From: Nostoc sp. LEGE 06077 | GTDB lineage: Bacteria; Cyanobacteriota; Cyanobacteriia; Cyanobacteriales; Nostocaceae | Direction of reading: 5' to 3' | Assembly: GCF_015207705.1 (NCBI RefSeq) | Contig: NZ_JADEWI010000061.1 | Coordinates: 1-39,286 of the forward strand | DNA: 39,286 nt | In this document: in pieces, positions 1 through 7,873 of the stretch | Layout: every line of letters starts with the position of its first letter | How positions within the stretch are numbered: position 1 is the first letter of the stretch | Notes under the pieces: model-generated | What the model was told of the DNA's origin: nothing | Databases searched by the model: none | The model's input: only the letters and a program-made list of their open reading frames with translations | Translations under genes and position numbers: made by a program

Positions 1-55
1 CAAACGCTTTACAGAAATCATCTACATGACAGAACAAAGCATCTAAACTAAACAT

Positions 56-107
56 AGGACAGGCTGCTGGATTTGTTGTTATTTTCAGCTTACTACCTGT
101 CCTTTTT
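56..107 (+). terminator. Possible intrinsic terminator of a gene upstream of the window
   Basis: AGGACAGG (56-63) pairs with CCTGTCCT (96-103), and a run of five T follows at 103-107. An inner CTG/CAG pairing can extend the stem. The loop is long, so the folding is only plausible. No gene lies between position 1 and here, so it would end a plus-strand transcript entering from outside. Confidence 0.4.
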
Positions 108-208
108 CTTATCCCGAACTCAGGTTAGGTAAGTTCTATATATTGGACTTCAAATTCCAGACTTCTTAAAGAAGGCGGGGATCTTCTTATTCACAATAGA
201 TATTTTCT

Positions 209-502
209 TTATGGCTTTTCCTTAATCGTTACTAATCCATGTATTCCCAGGGCTGTGATGACACCGCCTAGTAGTCCCCACGTACCATCGGCGAATACAT
301 TGATGCGATGAATAAAAGCACGATGGTAAGCGTATTCTAGCTGCCTATCATTGACTTTGTTTTCTTCTACCAATGTTTGCACATACTTCTCAGCTTTTTG
401 AAGTGCTGCGTAGTCTAAGTTAAACCAATAAAGTGATGTTCCTACTACTACAACGCCTGGAAAAACTAAAGTAATTAAGAGAATTGCTATACGTGCTTTC
501 AT
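209..502 (-). CDS. Small two-TM membrane protein, function unknown
   Basis: This is a 97-residue protein that I do not recognise. A hydrophobic segment at about residues 6-28 follows a short basic start (MKAR). A charged middle part rich in Lys, Glu and Tyr follows, and a second hydrophobic stretch near residues 75-91 contains LLGGVITALG. The predicted shape is two membrane helices with a soluble loop of about 45 residues. The start is an ATG at 502 directly followed by the basic N-terminus. It is monocistronic: the next gene is on the other strand and a repeat lies in between. It is probably a real small cyanobacterial membrane protein, but no function can be assigned. Confidence 0.55.
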   Translation of the reverse strand: MKARIAILLITLVFPGVVVVGTSLYWFNLDYAALQKAEKYVQTLVEENKVNDRQLEYAYHRAFIHRINVFADGTWGLLGGVITALGIHGLVTIKEKP

Positions 503-581
503 ACAATCTATCTATTTCTGAGCAAAAGTAATTTTTCCAAATCACATAAGATTGCTATATGTAATTATAAAATTGGCCTGC

Positions 582-707
582 AATGCGAATGCGACAGATG
601 ACATTACGAATGCGATCGCTTACATTGTGAATGTGACGGTTGACATTACGAATGCGATGACTCACATTGCGAATGCGACAGCTGACATTAGGAATGCGAT
701 CGCCACT
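582..707. repeat. Six-copy 21-bp tandem repeat
   Basis: Six head-to-tail units of exactly 21 bp start at 582, 603, 624, 645, 666 and 687. Each carries a core close to GAATGCGA. Units 2 and 6 contain a full HIP1 octamer GCGATCGC. The period is 3 x 7, in keeping with the heptameric repeats elsewhere in the window. Both strands happen to stay open across it (about 63 and 66 codons), but the predicted peptides are only repeats of the unit, so I do not call a gene. Confidence 0.9.
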
Positions 708-817
708 TTCATACAAGCTTCTCAGATATTCGACAAGAAATAGCACTTTGAGCAAAACAAGAGAAATTTGGGAATACTCATAGTGTTTCGCAGCATTGCT
801 TTGGTTAGGCTCACGCT

Positions 818-1996
818 ATGAGAGCATTAAAGATCATTTTTCTGGGATTGGGTTATGTTTTGTGTGTGTGTTTGGTATTGATTTCAGTATCGGCAGGATA
901 TGCAACAACATCAGCATCAGTTGATACTTTACGACAACAGCAGCAACAAATTAATCAAGAACGCCAGAATGTGATTCAGGAACGCGATCGCTTGACTAAT
1001 TTGCAAAATGCAGCCCAAAATCGCTTAACTGGCATCAACAAAAATCTCAACACCACAAATAATCAAATTCAAGATAGTGAATCGCGGTTAACCCAAGCCA
1101 CCCAACGCCTCCAAAAGCTAGAAGCTGATTTAGCCATAGCGCAACGTACTTATGAAGAACGACAAGTCGCCACAGTTGCCAGGTTACGTTATCTCCAGCG
1201 ATCGCACGCTAGTCAAGGGTGGGCAGTTTTAATGCAAAGTCATAATATTAGTGACTTTATCAGTCGTCGTCATCAATTAAAGTTAGTGTATCAGGCAGAC
1301 CAGAAAATTTTAGCAAAACTCAACCTCCAAGCACTCCAGATCAATCAGCAAAAAACAGATGTAGAACAGCAAAAAAATGAAATTGCGTTGATTCGTCAGC
1401 AATTATTAGCACAAAAAGCCGATTATCAAACCCAAGCGCAGTCACAATCAGAATTCATTCAACGCTTAAATAGCGATCGCCTCGCCTTAGAAACCGCCGA
1501 AAATCAATTAGAAAGAGATTCCCACAATCTGGAAAGCTTGATTGAAGAAAAAGTCGCCGCCTTAGAAGGACGCAGCAAAACTAACAGCCGCAACAGCATT
1601 ATTATTCGCGGAACAGGAATGTTTGCTTATCCTAGCAATGCACCAACTAGCAGTCCCTTTGGCTGGCGGGTACACCCAATTCTGGGTTATCGCCGCTTTC
1701 ACGCAGGTTTGGATTTTGCTGCTAGTTATGGTAGTACAATTCGCGCCGCCGATTCGGGAACTGTCATTTTTGCTGGGTGGTATGGTGGCTATGGTAGAGC
1801 CGTAATCATCGACCACGGAAACGGATTAACGACACTCTACGGACACACCAGCGAATTGTTTGTGTCTGAAGGACAAGGCGTACAACGGGGACAGGCGATC
1901 GCTGCTGTCGGTTCTACTGGCTTCTCTACCGGGCCGCACCTACATTTTGAAGTCCGCCGCCGTGGTACACCCATTAACCCGGCTGATTTTCTTTAA
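818..1996 (+). CDS. EnvC/NlpD-like M23 murein endopeptidase with coiled coil
   Basis: The 392-residue protein is exported. It has a hydrophobic signal segment at residues 5-30, a long Gln/Asn-rich coiled coil (about 38-255) and a C-terminal LytM/M23 domain (about 270-392). Zinc-site motifs of M23 are intact: FHAGLDFA (the HxxxD pair) and GPHLHFEV (the HxH). YGHTSELFV matches the family core. M23 enzymes cut peptide cross-links in peptidoglycan. The coiled-coil plus M23 layout is that of EnvC-type division hydrolases, although EnvC itself is usually a degenerate activator and this domain looks catalytically competent. The ATG at 818 sits right before the basic signal-peptide start. The gene stands alone, 59 bp ahead of a tRNA gene. 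Confidence 0.9.
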   Translation: MRALKIIFLGLGYVLCVCLVLISVSAGYATTSASVDTLRQQQQQINQERQNVIQERDRLTNLQNAAQNRLTGINKNLNTTNNQIQDSESRLTQATQRLQKLEADLAIAQRTYEERQVATVARLRYLQRSHASQGWAVLMQSHNISDFISRRHQLKLVYQADQKILAKLNLQALQINQQKTDVEQQKNEIALIRQQLLAQKADYQTQAQSQSEFIQRLNSDRLALETAENQLERDSHNLESLIEEKVAALEGRSKTNSRNSIIIRGTGMFAYPSNAPTSSPFGWRVHPILGYRRFHAGLDFAASYGSTIRAADSGTVIFAGWYGGYGRAVIIDHGNGLTTLYGHTSELFVSEGQGVQRGQAIAAVGSTGFSTGPHLHFEVRRRGTPINPADFL

Positions 1997-2055
1997 ATTT
2001 GATGTTAACTCCCAGGCAAATTTGATCACAGCCATGCTATAATCCAGAAGACTAA

Positions 2056-2128
2056 GGGCGTGTGGCTCAGTGGATAGAGCAACAGATTCCGGTTCTGTGG
2101 GTCGGGGGTTCAAATCCCTCCACGCTCG
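2056..2128 (+). tRNA. tRNA-Arg (anticodon CCG)
   Basis: A 73-nt cloverleaf. The acceptor stem GGGCGTG pairs with CACGCTC with one G-U. The D-arm is GCTC/GAGC. The anticodon stem ACAGA/TCTGT encloses the loop TTCCGGT with CCG at positions 34-36. The T-arm loop is TTCAAAT. The discriminator base is G and the 3' CCA is not encoded. It reads CGG arginine codons. Confidence 0.95.
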
Positions 2129-2212
2129 TTTTGTTTAGTTGCTTGTCAGAATTAGTGATGCGATCGCTATTCCTGGATTTGTATAAAGGTATGAGTAGTG
2201 CGATCGCCATCA

Positions 2213-2653
2213 TCAGTGCGGGATCGGGTCATTAAATTCTGACTCATTTTCAATAATGGGACAAATAGTTGAATGCGAATTATCAGGCTTGATTTCCCAA
2301 CCAGACAGTAATCCTGATAATTCTTGTCTTAGGATAAGTAATTGCTGAATTTGTGCATCAATAGCTTTTACCTTGTCTTCTAATTTAATTTTGATGTGTT
2401 CACAAGGTAATTTTCCTCTGTCATGAACATTTAAAAATTCCTTAATTTCTGACAAAGTTAAGCCTAAACTTTGAGCGCGTTTAATAAAATGTAGTCGTTC
2501 TAAAACATCAGAGTTGAATAATCTAAATCCACCTTCGGTTCTGCCTGATGATTTGAGTAGACCAAGTTCTTCATAGTAGCGAATAGTTTTAATTGGTACG
2601 CCGCTTTCCTTCGCAACTACACCAATTTGTTTTGCTTCGGCTGAGGCTAACAT
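2213..2653 (-). CDS. MerR-family metal-responsive regulator
   Basis: A 146-residue MerR-family transcription factor. The N-terminal winged helix-turn-helix (about 10-75) includes TIRYYEELGLL and GFRLF. A dimerisation helix (about 85-118) follows, then a short C-terminal tail. Cysteines at 84 (KLPCEH) and 131 (TICPII), with nearby His86 and His127, are placed like the metal ligands of MerR/ZntR/PbrR proteins. The middle ligand cysteine of those proteins, near residue 119, is absent (SGWE). Metal identity therefore cannot be read off. I chose the ATG at 2653 over the in-frame TTG at 2662. The gene lies 40 bp from a MerR-type operator that fits its own promoter, so autoregulation is likely. No efflux pump or other recognisable target is next to it; the facing genes are decayed. 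Confidence 0.88.
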   Translation of the reverse strand: MLASAEAKQIGVVAKESGVPIKTIRYYEELGLLKSSGRTEGGFRLFNSDVLERLHFIKRAQSLGLTLSEIKEFLNVHDRGKLPCEHIKIKLEDKVKAIDAQIQQLLILRQELSGLLSGWEIKPDNSHSTICPIIENESEFNDPIPH

Positions 2654-2692
2654 AATTACCAAACTGTGCGTGAGATACGATTACTGAATCTT

Positions 2693-2724
2693 ATAATAAA
2701 CTCTCCAGTTCAATGGAGAGTAAA
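2693..2724 (-). promoter_or_regulatory. MerR-type operator/promoter with 20-bp spacer
   Basis: A perfect 8-bp inverted repeat, ACTCTCCA / TGGAGAGT with a 6-bp centre, spans 2700-2721. On the minus strand it sits between a -35-like TTTACT (2724-2719) and a -10-like TATTAT (2698-2693), separated by 20 bp. MerR-family activators act on such over-long spacers by twisting the DNA between the two boxes. The polarity points at the merR gene itself, about 40 bp downstream. Confidence 0.75.
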
Positions 2725-2924
2725 GAGGTAGCATTATTATTCAGCTAAAGCTAATTATGGTAGGTCTCTCACGAGAGAGGGTCTATTCTACAATACAAGG
2801 CTTATTTTAGTATAAACCTTGCAAATTCTTTATCAGAGTTTAACTAGACTTTTATATACAAAATTACATGAGAAAAATTACTGAACTCATGATATTTTTT
2901 GAGTGGCTTGCCTTTAAAAAAATT

Positions 2925-3185
2925 ATGACAAATAAATACATACACTTAAACAAACTCAGCAAAGGTTTACTAGCGGGATTGGTTGCATCGTTGTCTATTG
3001 TGACCAGCTTTGGTGCAGCAAATGCTGCCACTTGAAAAGTGACAGTAGAAAGTTTAACACCACCACAGAGGGATTTTTTCAGCCGTGTGTCGGTTGGTTT
3101 TCATGATGGCGAATTTGATTTCGTAGATATTGGTCAACCCCTAACATTGGCGCTTGAACGAGTAGCTGAAGATGCAACGCATTGA
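2925..3185 (+). pseudogene. Broken spondin-domain secreted protein
   Basis: One continuous frame begins at the ATG at 2925 with a good signal peptide ending in AANAAT. It meets a TGA at 3033-3035 and continues in the same frame with TVESLTPPQ, VGFHDGEFDF and LALERVAEDA up to a second stop at 3183. That second part matches the start of bacterial spondin-domain (Spond_N) proteins, which are usually exported proteins well over 180 residues. Here the homology ends after about 50 residues, where an unrelated amidohydrolase fragment begins. The gene is thus broken twice: by an in-frame stop just after the signal peptide and by loss of its 3' part. TGA is not expected to be recoded in cyanobacteria. 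Confidence 0.7.
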
Positions 3186-3489
3186 TGGTCGTTTCGCTAA
3201 TCAAACCTGGACGAAGTTAGATACTTCGAGTCAAATCAAACAGCGGCAAAAGAAACCCAGCGAATATTTTTTGGATAACTTTGTAATTGCTACCAGCGGT
3301 GTCAACTGGCCACCAGCATTGACGTTTGCGCTTTCAGTCTTGGGGGCTGACCGAATTTTATTTGCGATCGATTATCCTTATGAATCTACAGCTAAGGCTG
3401 TGGAAGGTATAGAAAGTACACCGATGAGTGATGCTGATAAGCAAAAGATTTATCATTTAAACGCGGAAAAGTTGTTTAAATTGACATAA
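3172..3489 (+). pseudogene. C-terminal remnant of an amidohydrolase-2 family enzyme
   Basis: The open frame codes for about 105 residues that match only the C-terminal third of amidohydrolase family 2 (TIM-barrel, decarboxylase/hydrolase type). Visible marks are the VIATSGVNWPPAL strand, LGADRILFAIDYPYE with the conserved D-Y-P, and the closing IYHLNAEKLFKL. The first two thirds, with the metal-binding HxH, are missing. The apparent start at 3172 overlaps the end of the spondin remnant by 14 bp in another frame, so a deletion probably joined two dead genes near 3165-3185. A translated stable product is unlikely. No terminator is seen after it. Confidence 0.7.
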
Positions 3490-3600
3490 CTTGAATCAAT
3501 TTAAACGTTTTTTTGCTTCTGGATGATTTCACTTATTTACTACTTGCTTATCTCGAAAAGTGGCAGAACAGGGATAAATTTAATTACGAATTAGTCAAAT

Positions 3601-5727
3601 CTAACGCTGACGTTTTCTAATTAATTCCAAAACTTGCTGATACGCAGATGCGTTTCCTTGTGATTTATACAAATTAGCTGCTATTTCTAAATCACCAATA
3701 CCTGCTTGCTGTTCGCCTAAATCATAACGAGCTAAACCGCGGTTGTGGTAGGCTTGGGCATAGTTAGAGTTATTGATAATTGCTTGATTATAATCGGCGA
3801 TCGCACCTTCTAAGTCTCCCAGGTTTTTGTAAACGTTGGCTCGGTTGTAGTAAGCAAAGGCATAATTAGGCAGCAGCTTTAAGGCTTGATTATAATCAGC
3901 TAAGGCTCCTTGCAAGTCATTTACATCATACTTAGTATTGCCGCGATTGTTGTAGGCATAAGCATAATTAGGATTAATTTTAATCGCTTGGGTATAGTCG
4001 GCGATCGCTCCTTGTTTATTGCCTAAATCAAAGGAAACATTGCCTCTGTTATAGTAAGCTTCAGAATTATTAATATCGATTTTGATGGCTTGGCTGTAAT
4101 CTGCAAGTGCCTTTTGCTTTTCACCTAAATAATAAAAGGCGTTCCCTCTGCCGTTGTAAGCAGCAGAATAGTTAGTATTCAGTTTAATTGCTTGGTTATA
4201 ATCGGCGATCGCTCCTTGAGAATCTTGCAAATCAGAGCGAGCATTGCCTCGGTTATAATAAGCTTCGGCGTTGTTAGGATTAGCTTTCAAGGCTAAAGTG
4301 TAATCGTTCAGTGCGCCTTGTTTATCGCCCAAGTAATAACGAGCATTACCCCTACCGTTGTAAGCGGAGGAATGATTAGGGTTGATTTTCACCGCTTGGG
4401 AATAATCGGCGATCGCGCCTTGATAATCACCCAAATCATAACGGGTATTGCCACGGTTGTTGTAAGCAAAAGCATAATTAGGGTTAAGCTTAATCGCTTG
4501 ATTGTAATCAGTTATTGCCCCTTGCTTATCGCCTAAACTAGCGCGAGTATTTCCCCGATTGTAATAAGCTTCAGAATTACTCGGATCAGTTTTAATTGCT
4601 AAGTTATAATCAGCCAGCGCCCTTTGTTTATCGCCTAAAGCATAGTGGGAGTTACCCCGATTATTATAAGCAGAAGAATAATTAGGATTAAGTTTCAAAG
4701 CTTGGTTATAATCAGCCAGCGCCCCTCTTTTATCATCAAAATCATAGAGAATATTGCCGCGATTATAGTAAGCAAAGGCATATTCAGGATTAATTTTTAT
4801 AGCTTGATTGTAATCTTTTAATGCACCTTGTTTATCACCTAAATAATAACGCGCATTTCCCCTGTCATTGTAAGCATAAGAATACTTGGGATTGATGCTA
4901 ATTGCTTGGTTATAAGCTTCAATTGCCCCTTTGTAATCACCTTTTTTATACTTATCCCCGCCCTGAATGTAAAAGTCATCTGCCTTTGGCGCGGTGGGCT
5001 TAGGCTGACTGACTGCACCTACCTCAGTTTTTGGTAAGGTGCGTAAAAAAGTATTAATGGGAATGCCTAAATTAAAGCCAGTTTTAATTATTACATCAGG
5101 ATTTTTATCGGAAATTTGATAGTTTTCTGCGGTGTCGCCTCTACCGTGAATCCCCACTAATTCGCCTTTTTCATTCAGCACCGGGCCGCCACTCATCCCC
5201 GGTAGGGTGTCGTTGTTGTAAACTAAAGCATAACCATCACGCAGGGCTTTAGAAGCATTGGCGGTGATTCGCCCTTCAATGAAATTGTAAATTGAGATAG
5301 AAATTGCCGCACTTGGACGAGGAAACCCCGCGACATACGATGTTGCACCTTCGCTGATATCATCGGAGTTGCCGATTTTCGCTACAGGATAAGTTTTACT
5401 ACTGCTAAACTGCCCAATAGCTAAATCTACCCCTGGGAGCTTTTTCACCGTGTCATACTTTAACTCATAACGGCGATCGTCGGGAGTGACAACTGCATAT
5501 TTATCTGGGTTATCGATGACGTGTTTCGCTGTTAACACTGTGTAAGTCTCACCGTCACGGCGAATAATTACCCCAGAACCAGAACCATTTTGATTTTCAA
5601 TTAGCACTGTCATAGCTTTAGCGATTTTGCTGACTTCCGTAGAAGAAAGCGCCACAACCATTTGTGGTTGAACAAAAGCCACTGAAACTCCAATCAGTGC
5701 GGGTGTTAATAGATAGTTAAATTTCAT
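3601..5727 (-). CDS. Exported trypsin-like serine protease with 13 TPR units
   Basis: The 708-residue protein begins with a signal peptide (residues 1-27, cleavage near VVALS). An S1/trypsin-like domain follows (about 28-235) with an intact triad: His69 in LTAKHVID, Asp101 in VDLAIG and Ser179 in PGMSGGPVL. From about 251 to 692 come 13 consecutive 34-residue TPR units. Most share the pattern AYxNRGNxxYxLGDxQGA, and the last is degenerate. TPR arrays bind protein partners, so this is probably a periplasmic or thylakoid-lumen protease or scaffold. The ATG at 5727 is preferred to an upstream TTG at 5757 because it starts the signal peptide directly. The units repeat at DNA level with a 102-bp period, so copy number could change by recombination. 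Confidence 0.88.
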   Translation of the reverse strand: MKFNYLLTPALIGVSVAFVQPQMVVALSSTEVSKIAKAMTVLIENQNGSGSGVIIRRDGETYTVLTAKHVIDNPDKYAVVTPDDRRYELKYDTVKKLPGVDLAIGQFSSSKTYPVAKIGNSDDISEGATSYVAGFPRPSAAISISIYNFIEGRITANASKALRDGYALVYNNDTLPGMSGGPVLNEKGELVGIHGRGDTAENYQISDKNPDVIIKTGFNLGIPINTFLRTLPKTEVGAVSQPKPTAPKADDFYIQGGDKYKKGDYKGAIEAYNQAISINPKYSYAYNDRGNARYYLGDKQGALKDYNQAIKINPEYAFAYYNRGNILYDFDDKRGALADYNQALKLNPNYSSAYNNRGNSHYALGDKQRALADYNLAIKTDPSNSEAYYNRGNTRASLGDKQGAITDYNQAIKLNPNYAFAYNNRGNTRYDLGDYQGAIADYSQAVKINPNHSSAYNGRGNARYYLGDKQGALNDYTLALKANPNNAEAYYNRGNARSDLQDSQGAIADYNQAIKLNTNYSAAYNGRGNAFYYLGEKQKALADYSQAIKIDINNSEAYYNRGNVSFDLGNKQGAIADYTQAIKINPNYAYAYNNRGNTKYDVNDLQGALADYNQALKLLPNYAFAYYNRANVYKNLGDLEGAIADYNQAIINNSNYAQAYHNRGLARYDLGEQQAGIGDLEIAANLYKSQGNASAYQQVLELIRKRQR

Positions 5728-6007
5728 AAATTGTTTTGCTATGCTTGCTGTGAGCAATTGGTTAAAAGTATATTGATAAATTTTTTATACCACCCAGATG
5801 ATACTGAAATGGGCGATTGTTGAATTCTTCTAATAGAGTTTAATTTTTGTTGATATAAGCGGTTGCTTAATTTTCATTCTGGTGAGCGATCGCTCTATGT
5901 TCGGTGTATTTTGAGAATGATATTGCTATTTTCAGCGGCAGGCAATGCAACCTTAACCAAAGCTAAAACTAATAAAATTAGGACTTAAGCAATAAGAATA
6001 AAAATCA

Positions 6008-6054
6008 AGGGTTTGAGGGTGTAAGGGTTTTGAACACCTACACTCTCAAACCCT
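6008..6054 (-). terminator. Long hairpin downstream of hemB
   Basis: A 16-bp stem, AGGGTTTGAGGGTGTA (6008-6023) against TACACTCTCAAACCCT (6039-6054), with one wobble pair and a 15-nt loop. It lies 33 bp past the hemB stop. On the minus strand it is followed by TTGATTTTTATTC, which would serve as a weak U-rich tail. Nothing else is seen in the 360 bp between hemB and the protease gene apart from a HIP1 site near 5887. Confidence 0.5.
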
Positions 6055-6087
6055 GAGATTTCCCAATAATAACTCAGCAAAAAGCAC

Positions 6088-7068
6088 TTACCGCAACCAT
6101 CTAGCTGCATCTTTGGCATGGTAAGTTAAAATCAAGTCTGCACCAGCCCGCTTAAAGCCAGTCAAGGTTTCCATCACTACACGCTCTTCGTCAATCCAAC
6201 CATTTAAAGCCGCAGCCTTAATCATGGAATACTCACCGGAAACGTTGTAAGCTGCCACAGGTAAGCTACTCGCTTCCTTCACCCGCCAGATAATATCCAT
6301 ATAAGCCAAAGCCGGCTTAACCATGAGCATATCCGCGCCTTCGGCAATATCTAATTCAATTTCCTTAATGGCTTCCCGACTATTACCAGGGTCCATTTGA
6401 TAAGTTCTTCTGTCACCAAATTGGGGTGTAGAATCGGCTGCATCGCGGAATGGGCCATAGTAAGCCGAAGCATACTTAGCAGCATAAGACAAAATGGGGA
6501 TATCTGGGAATCCGGCTTCATCTAATCCTGCCCGAATGGCCTGGACAAAGCCATCCATCATCCCGGAAGGAGCGATGATATCTGCACCAGCTTTGGCTTG
6601 AGAAACGGCGGTTTTCTTGAGTAATTCTAAGGTGGGGTCGTTGAGGACTCTGCCTGTTAAATCACCTACTTGCAAGTAACCACAGTGACCATGACTAGTG
6701 TATTCACACAAGCAAGTATCAACAATAACAATTAAGTCTGGTACTGCCGTTTTTACCGCAGTGGCAGCTTTTTGGACAATTCCGCAATCGTGCCAAGCAC
6801 CAGTAGCATCAATATCTTTATCTTCGGGAATGCCAAATAAAATAATGGCGGGAATGCCTAAGTCATAAACTTCTTTGGCTTCTTCCACAATTTTGTCTAC
6901 CGACAGTTGGTAGACTCCCGGCATAGATTTAACTTCCTTGGCAATTCCCTCGCCTGGTACAGCAAACAGCGGGTAAATTAAATCGTTGGTGGTGAGGATG
7001 GTTTCACGTACCATCCGGCGCAGTTGGGGATGGCTACGCAAACGACGGGGACGTTGTATGGGAAACAT
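6088..7068 (-). CDS. hemB: Porphobilinogen synthase (delta-aminolevulinic acid dehydratase)
   Basis: HemB condenses two 5-aminolevulinate molecules to porphobilinogen in the cytoplasm. This is the first common step to haem, chlorophyll, bilins and cobalamin. At 326 residues the length is typical. Both active-site lysines are present: Lys198 in SYAAKYAS and Lys251, the Schiff-base lysine, in [10 protein letters not shown]. The zinc-type cysteine cluster [14 protein letters not shown] (Cys119, 121, 129) is present, so this is a metal-dependent HemB with the Cys-rich rather than the Asp-rich site. A longer frame opens at 7149, but family alignment ([10 protein letters not shown]) favours the ATG at 7068. 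The next gene upstream lies about 300 bp away; that gap shows no clear gene. Confidence 0.97.
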   Translation of the reverse strand: MFPIQRPRRLRSHPQLRRMVRETILTTNDLIYPLFAVPGEGIAKEVKSMPGVYQLSVDKIVEEAKEVYDLGIPAIILFGIPEDKDIDATGAWHDCGIVQKAATAVKTAVPDLIVIVDTCLCEYTSHGHCGYLQVGDLTGRVLNDPTLELLKKTAVSQAKAGADIIAPSGMMDGFVQAIRAGLDEAGFPDIPILSYAAKYASAYYGPFRDAADSTPQFGDRRTYQMDPGNSREAIKEIELDIAEGADMLMVKPALAYMDIIWRVKEASSLPVAAYNVSGEYSMIKAAALNGWIDEERVVMETLTGFKRAGADLILTYHAKDAARWLR

Positions 7069-7366
7069 AATTTTTGGCAAGGAAACGATGTAATGGACAC
7101 AAGTCAAAGCGGCACAAAAGTAGAGAAAAACTCTACAACTGTCAGACAAACTACAATACAGTGCTTAACTGTCCTTTGCCCTACTCTTGATGAAGCTGTA
7201 GGGCAATTTTGTATTCTACAACTTGGTTGCTACTTCATCTAGCTAACAGTTTGAGTAAAAAGATATTAATTTTTAATTCTGATATAAAGACATTAAACCG
7301 CAAATCGCTGTGCGAATTTCTTTGTTAAAAATGTTCAAGCTTTGATGAGCAGCTACCATGAATGTG

Positions 7367-7708
7367 CTATAAAACACGGAAAATGAAGGGATAGCGGAAA
7401 GGTTGATCGGGATTGGTAAACACACTGGCGATCGCCCAAATTGTTAACCCCCAATGCAGCAAATAGCCGATACCAATTAGGGGAAACAACAAACCAAAAG
7501 TGAGCCAAATGAATGCTGTAATAATAATTCCATAAATCCACACATTAAAGTGAAAATTAATAGATTCTTTGGCATTTTCTAGCACTACCGGATCATTAGC
7601 AATAAATAGCATCGCGATCGGTATCCCAACTGACACAAAAGTTGTACTCAAAAAAATCGCTCCATGACATAAGGCAGATAACAGCTTTCGCTTGTCTGGG
7701 TCGTACAT
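7367..7708 (-). CDS. DUF4870 membrane protein
   Basis: A 113-residue membrane protein with the DUF4870 (Tic20-like fold) pattern. It starts YDPDKRKLLSALCHGAIFLS. The signature PVVLENAKESINFHFNVWIY follows, then two hydrophobic helices (about 60-82 and 85-100) and a short C-terminus. The ATG at 7708 has a strong Shine-Dalgarno AAGGAGA eight or so bases upstream, whereas the longer frame to 7780 has none. Three membrane spans are predicted. Function is unknown in the family. It is divergent from prfC with about 165 bp between the two starts. Confidence 0.8.
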   Translation of the reverse strand: MYDPDKRKLLSALCHGAIFLSTTFVSVGIPIAMLFIANDPVVLENAKESINFHFNVWIYGIIITAFIWLTFGLLFPLIGIGYLLHWGLTIWAIASVFTNPDQPFRYPFIFRVL

Positions 7709-7873
7709 AGGTTTCTCCTTTGAGGGGTTAGGGGGCAGAATTTTGTAATCAGTACTCAGCACTATTGTTGACCCTATCACGAGCCTTGTTGTTTTAAGAT
7801 TAAAAGACTTACTAAAGTAGAGAAAAATTAAGTTAAGTAAAGTAACAAGGTAAGCTGTACATTTAGGTCAATT

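Noticed and set aside
582-707. CRISPR array
   Set aside because: Units abut without spacers and the unit is 21 bp; there are no cas genes.
552-755. Open frames of 63 and 66 codons on opposite strands over the 21-bp repeat
   Set aside because: Both are only translations of the tandem unit. A 21-bp period keeps every frame open when one unit lacks stops, so openness is not evidence of a gene.
3650-4960. Regular 102-bp repeats as a CRISPR or satellite
   Set aside because: They are TPR units within one continuous coding frame.
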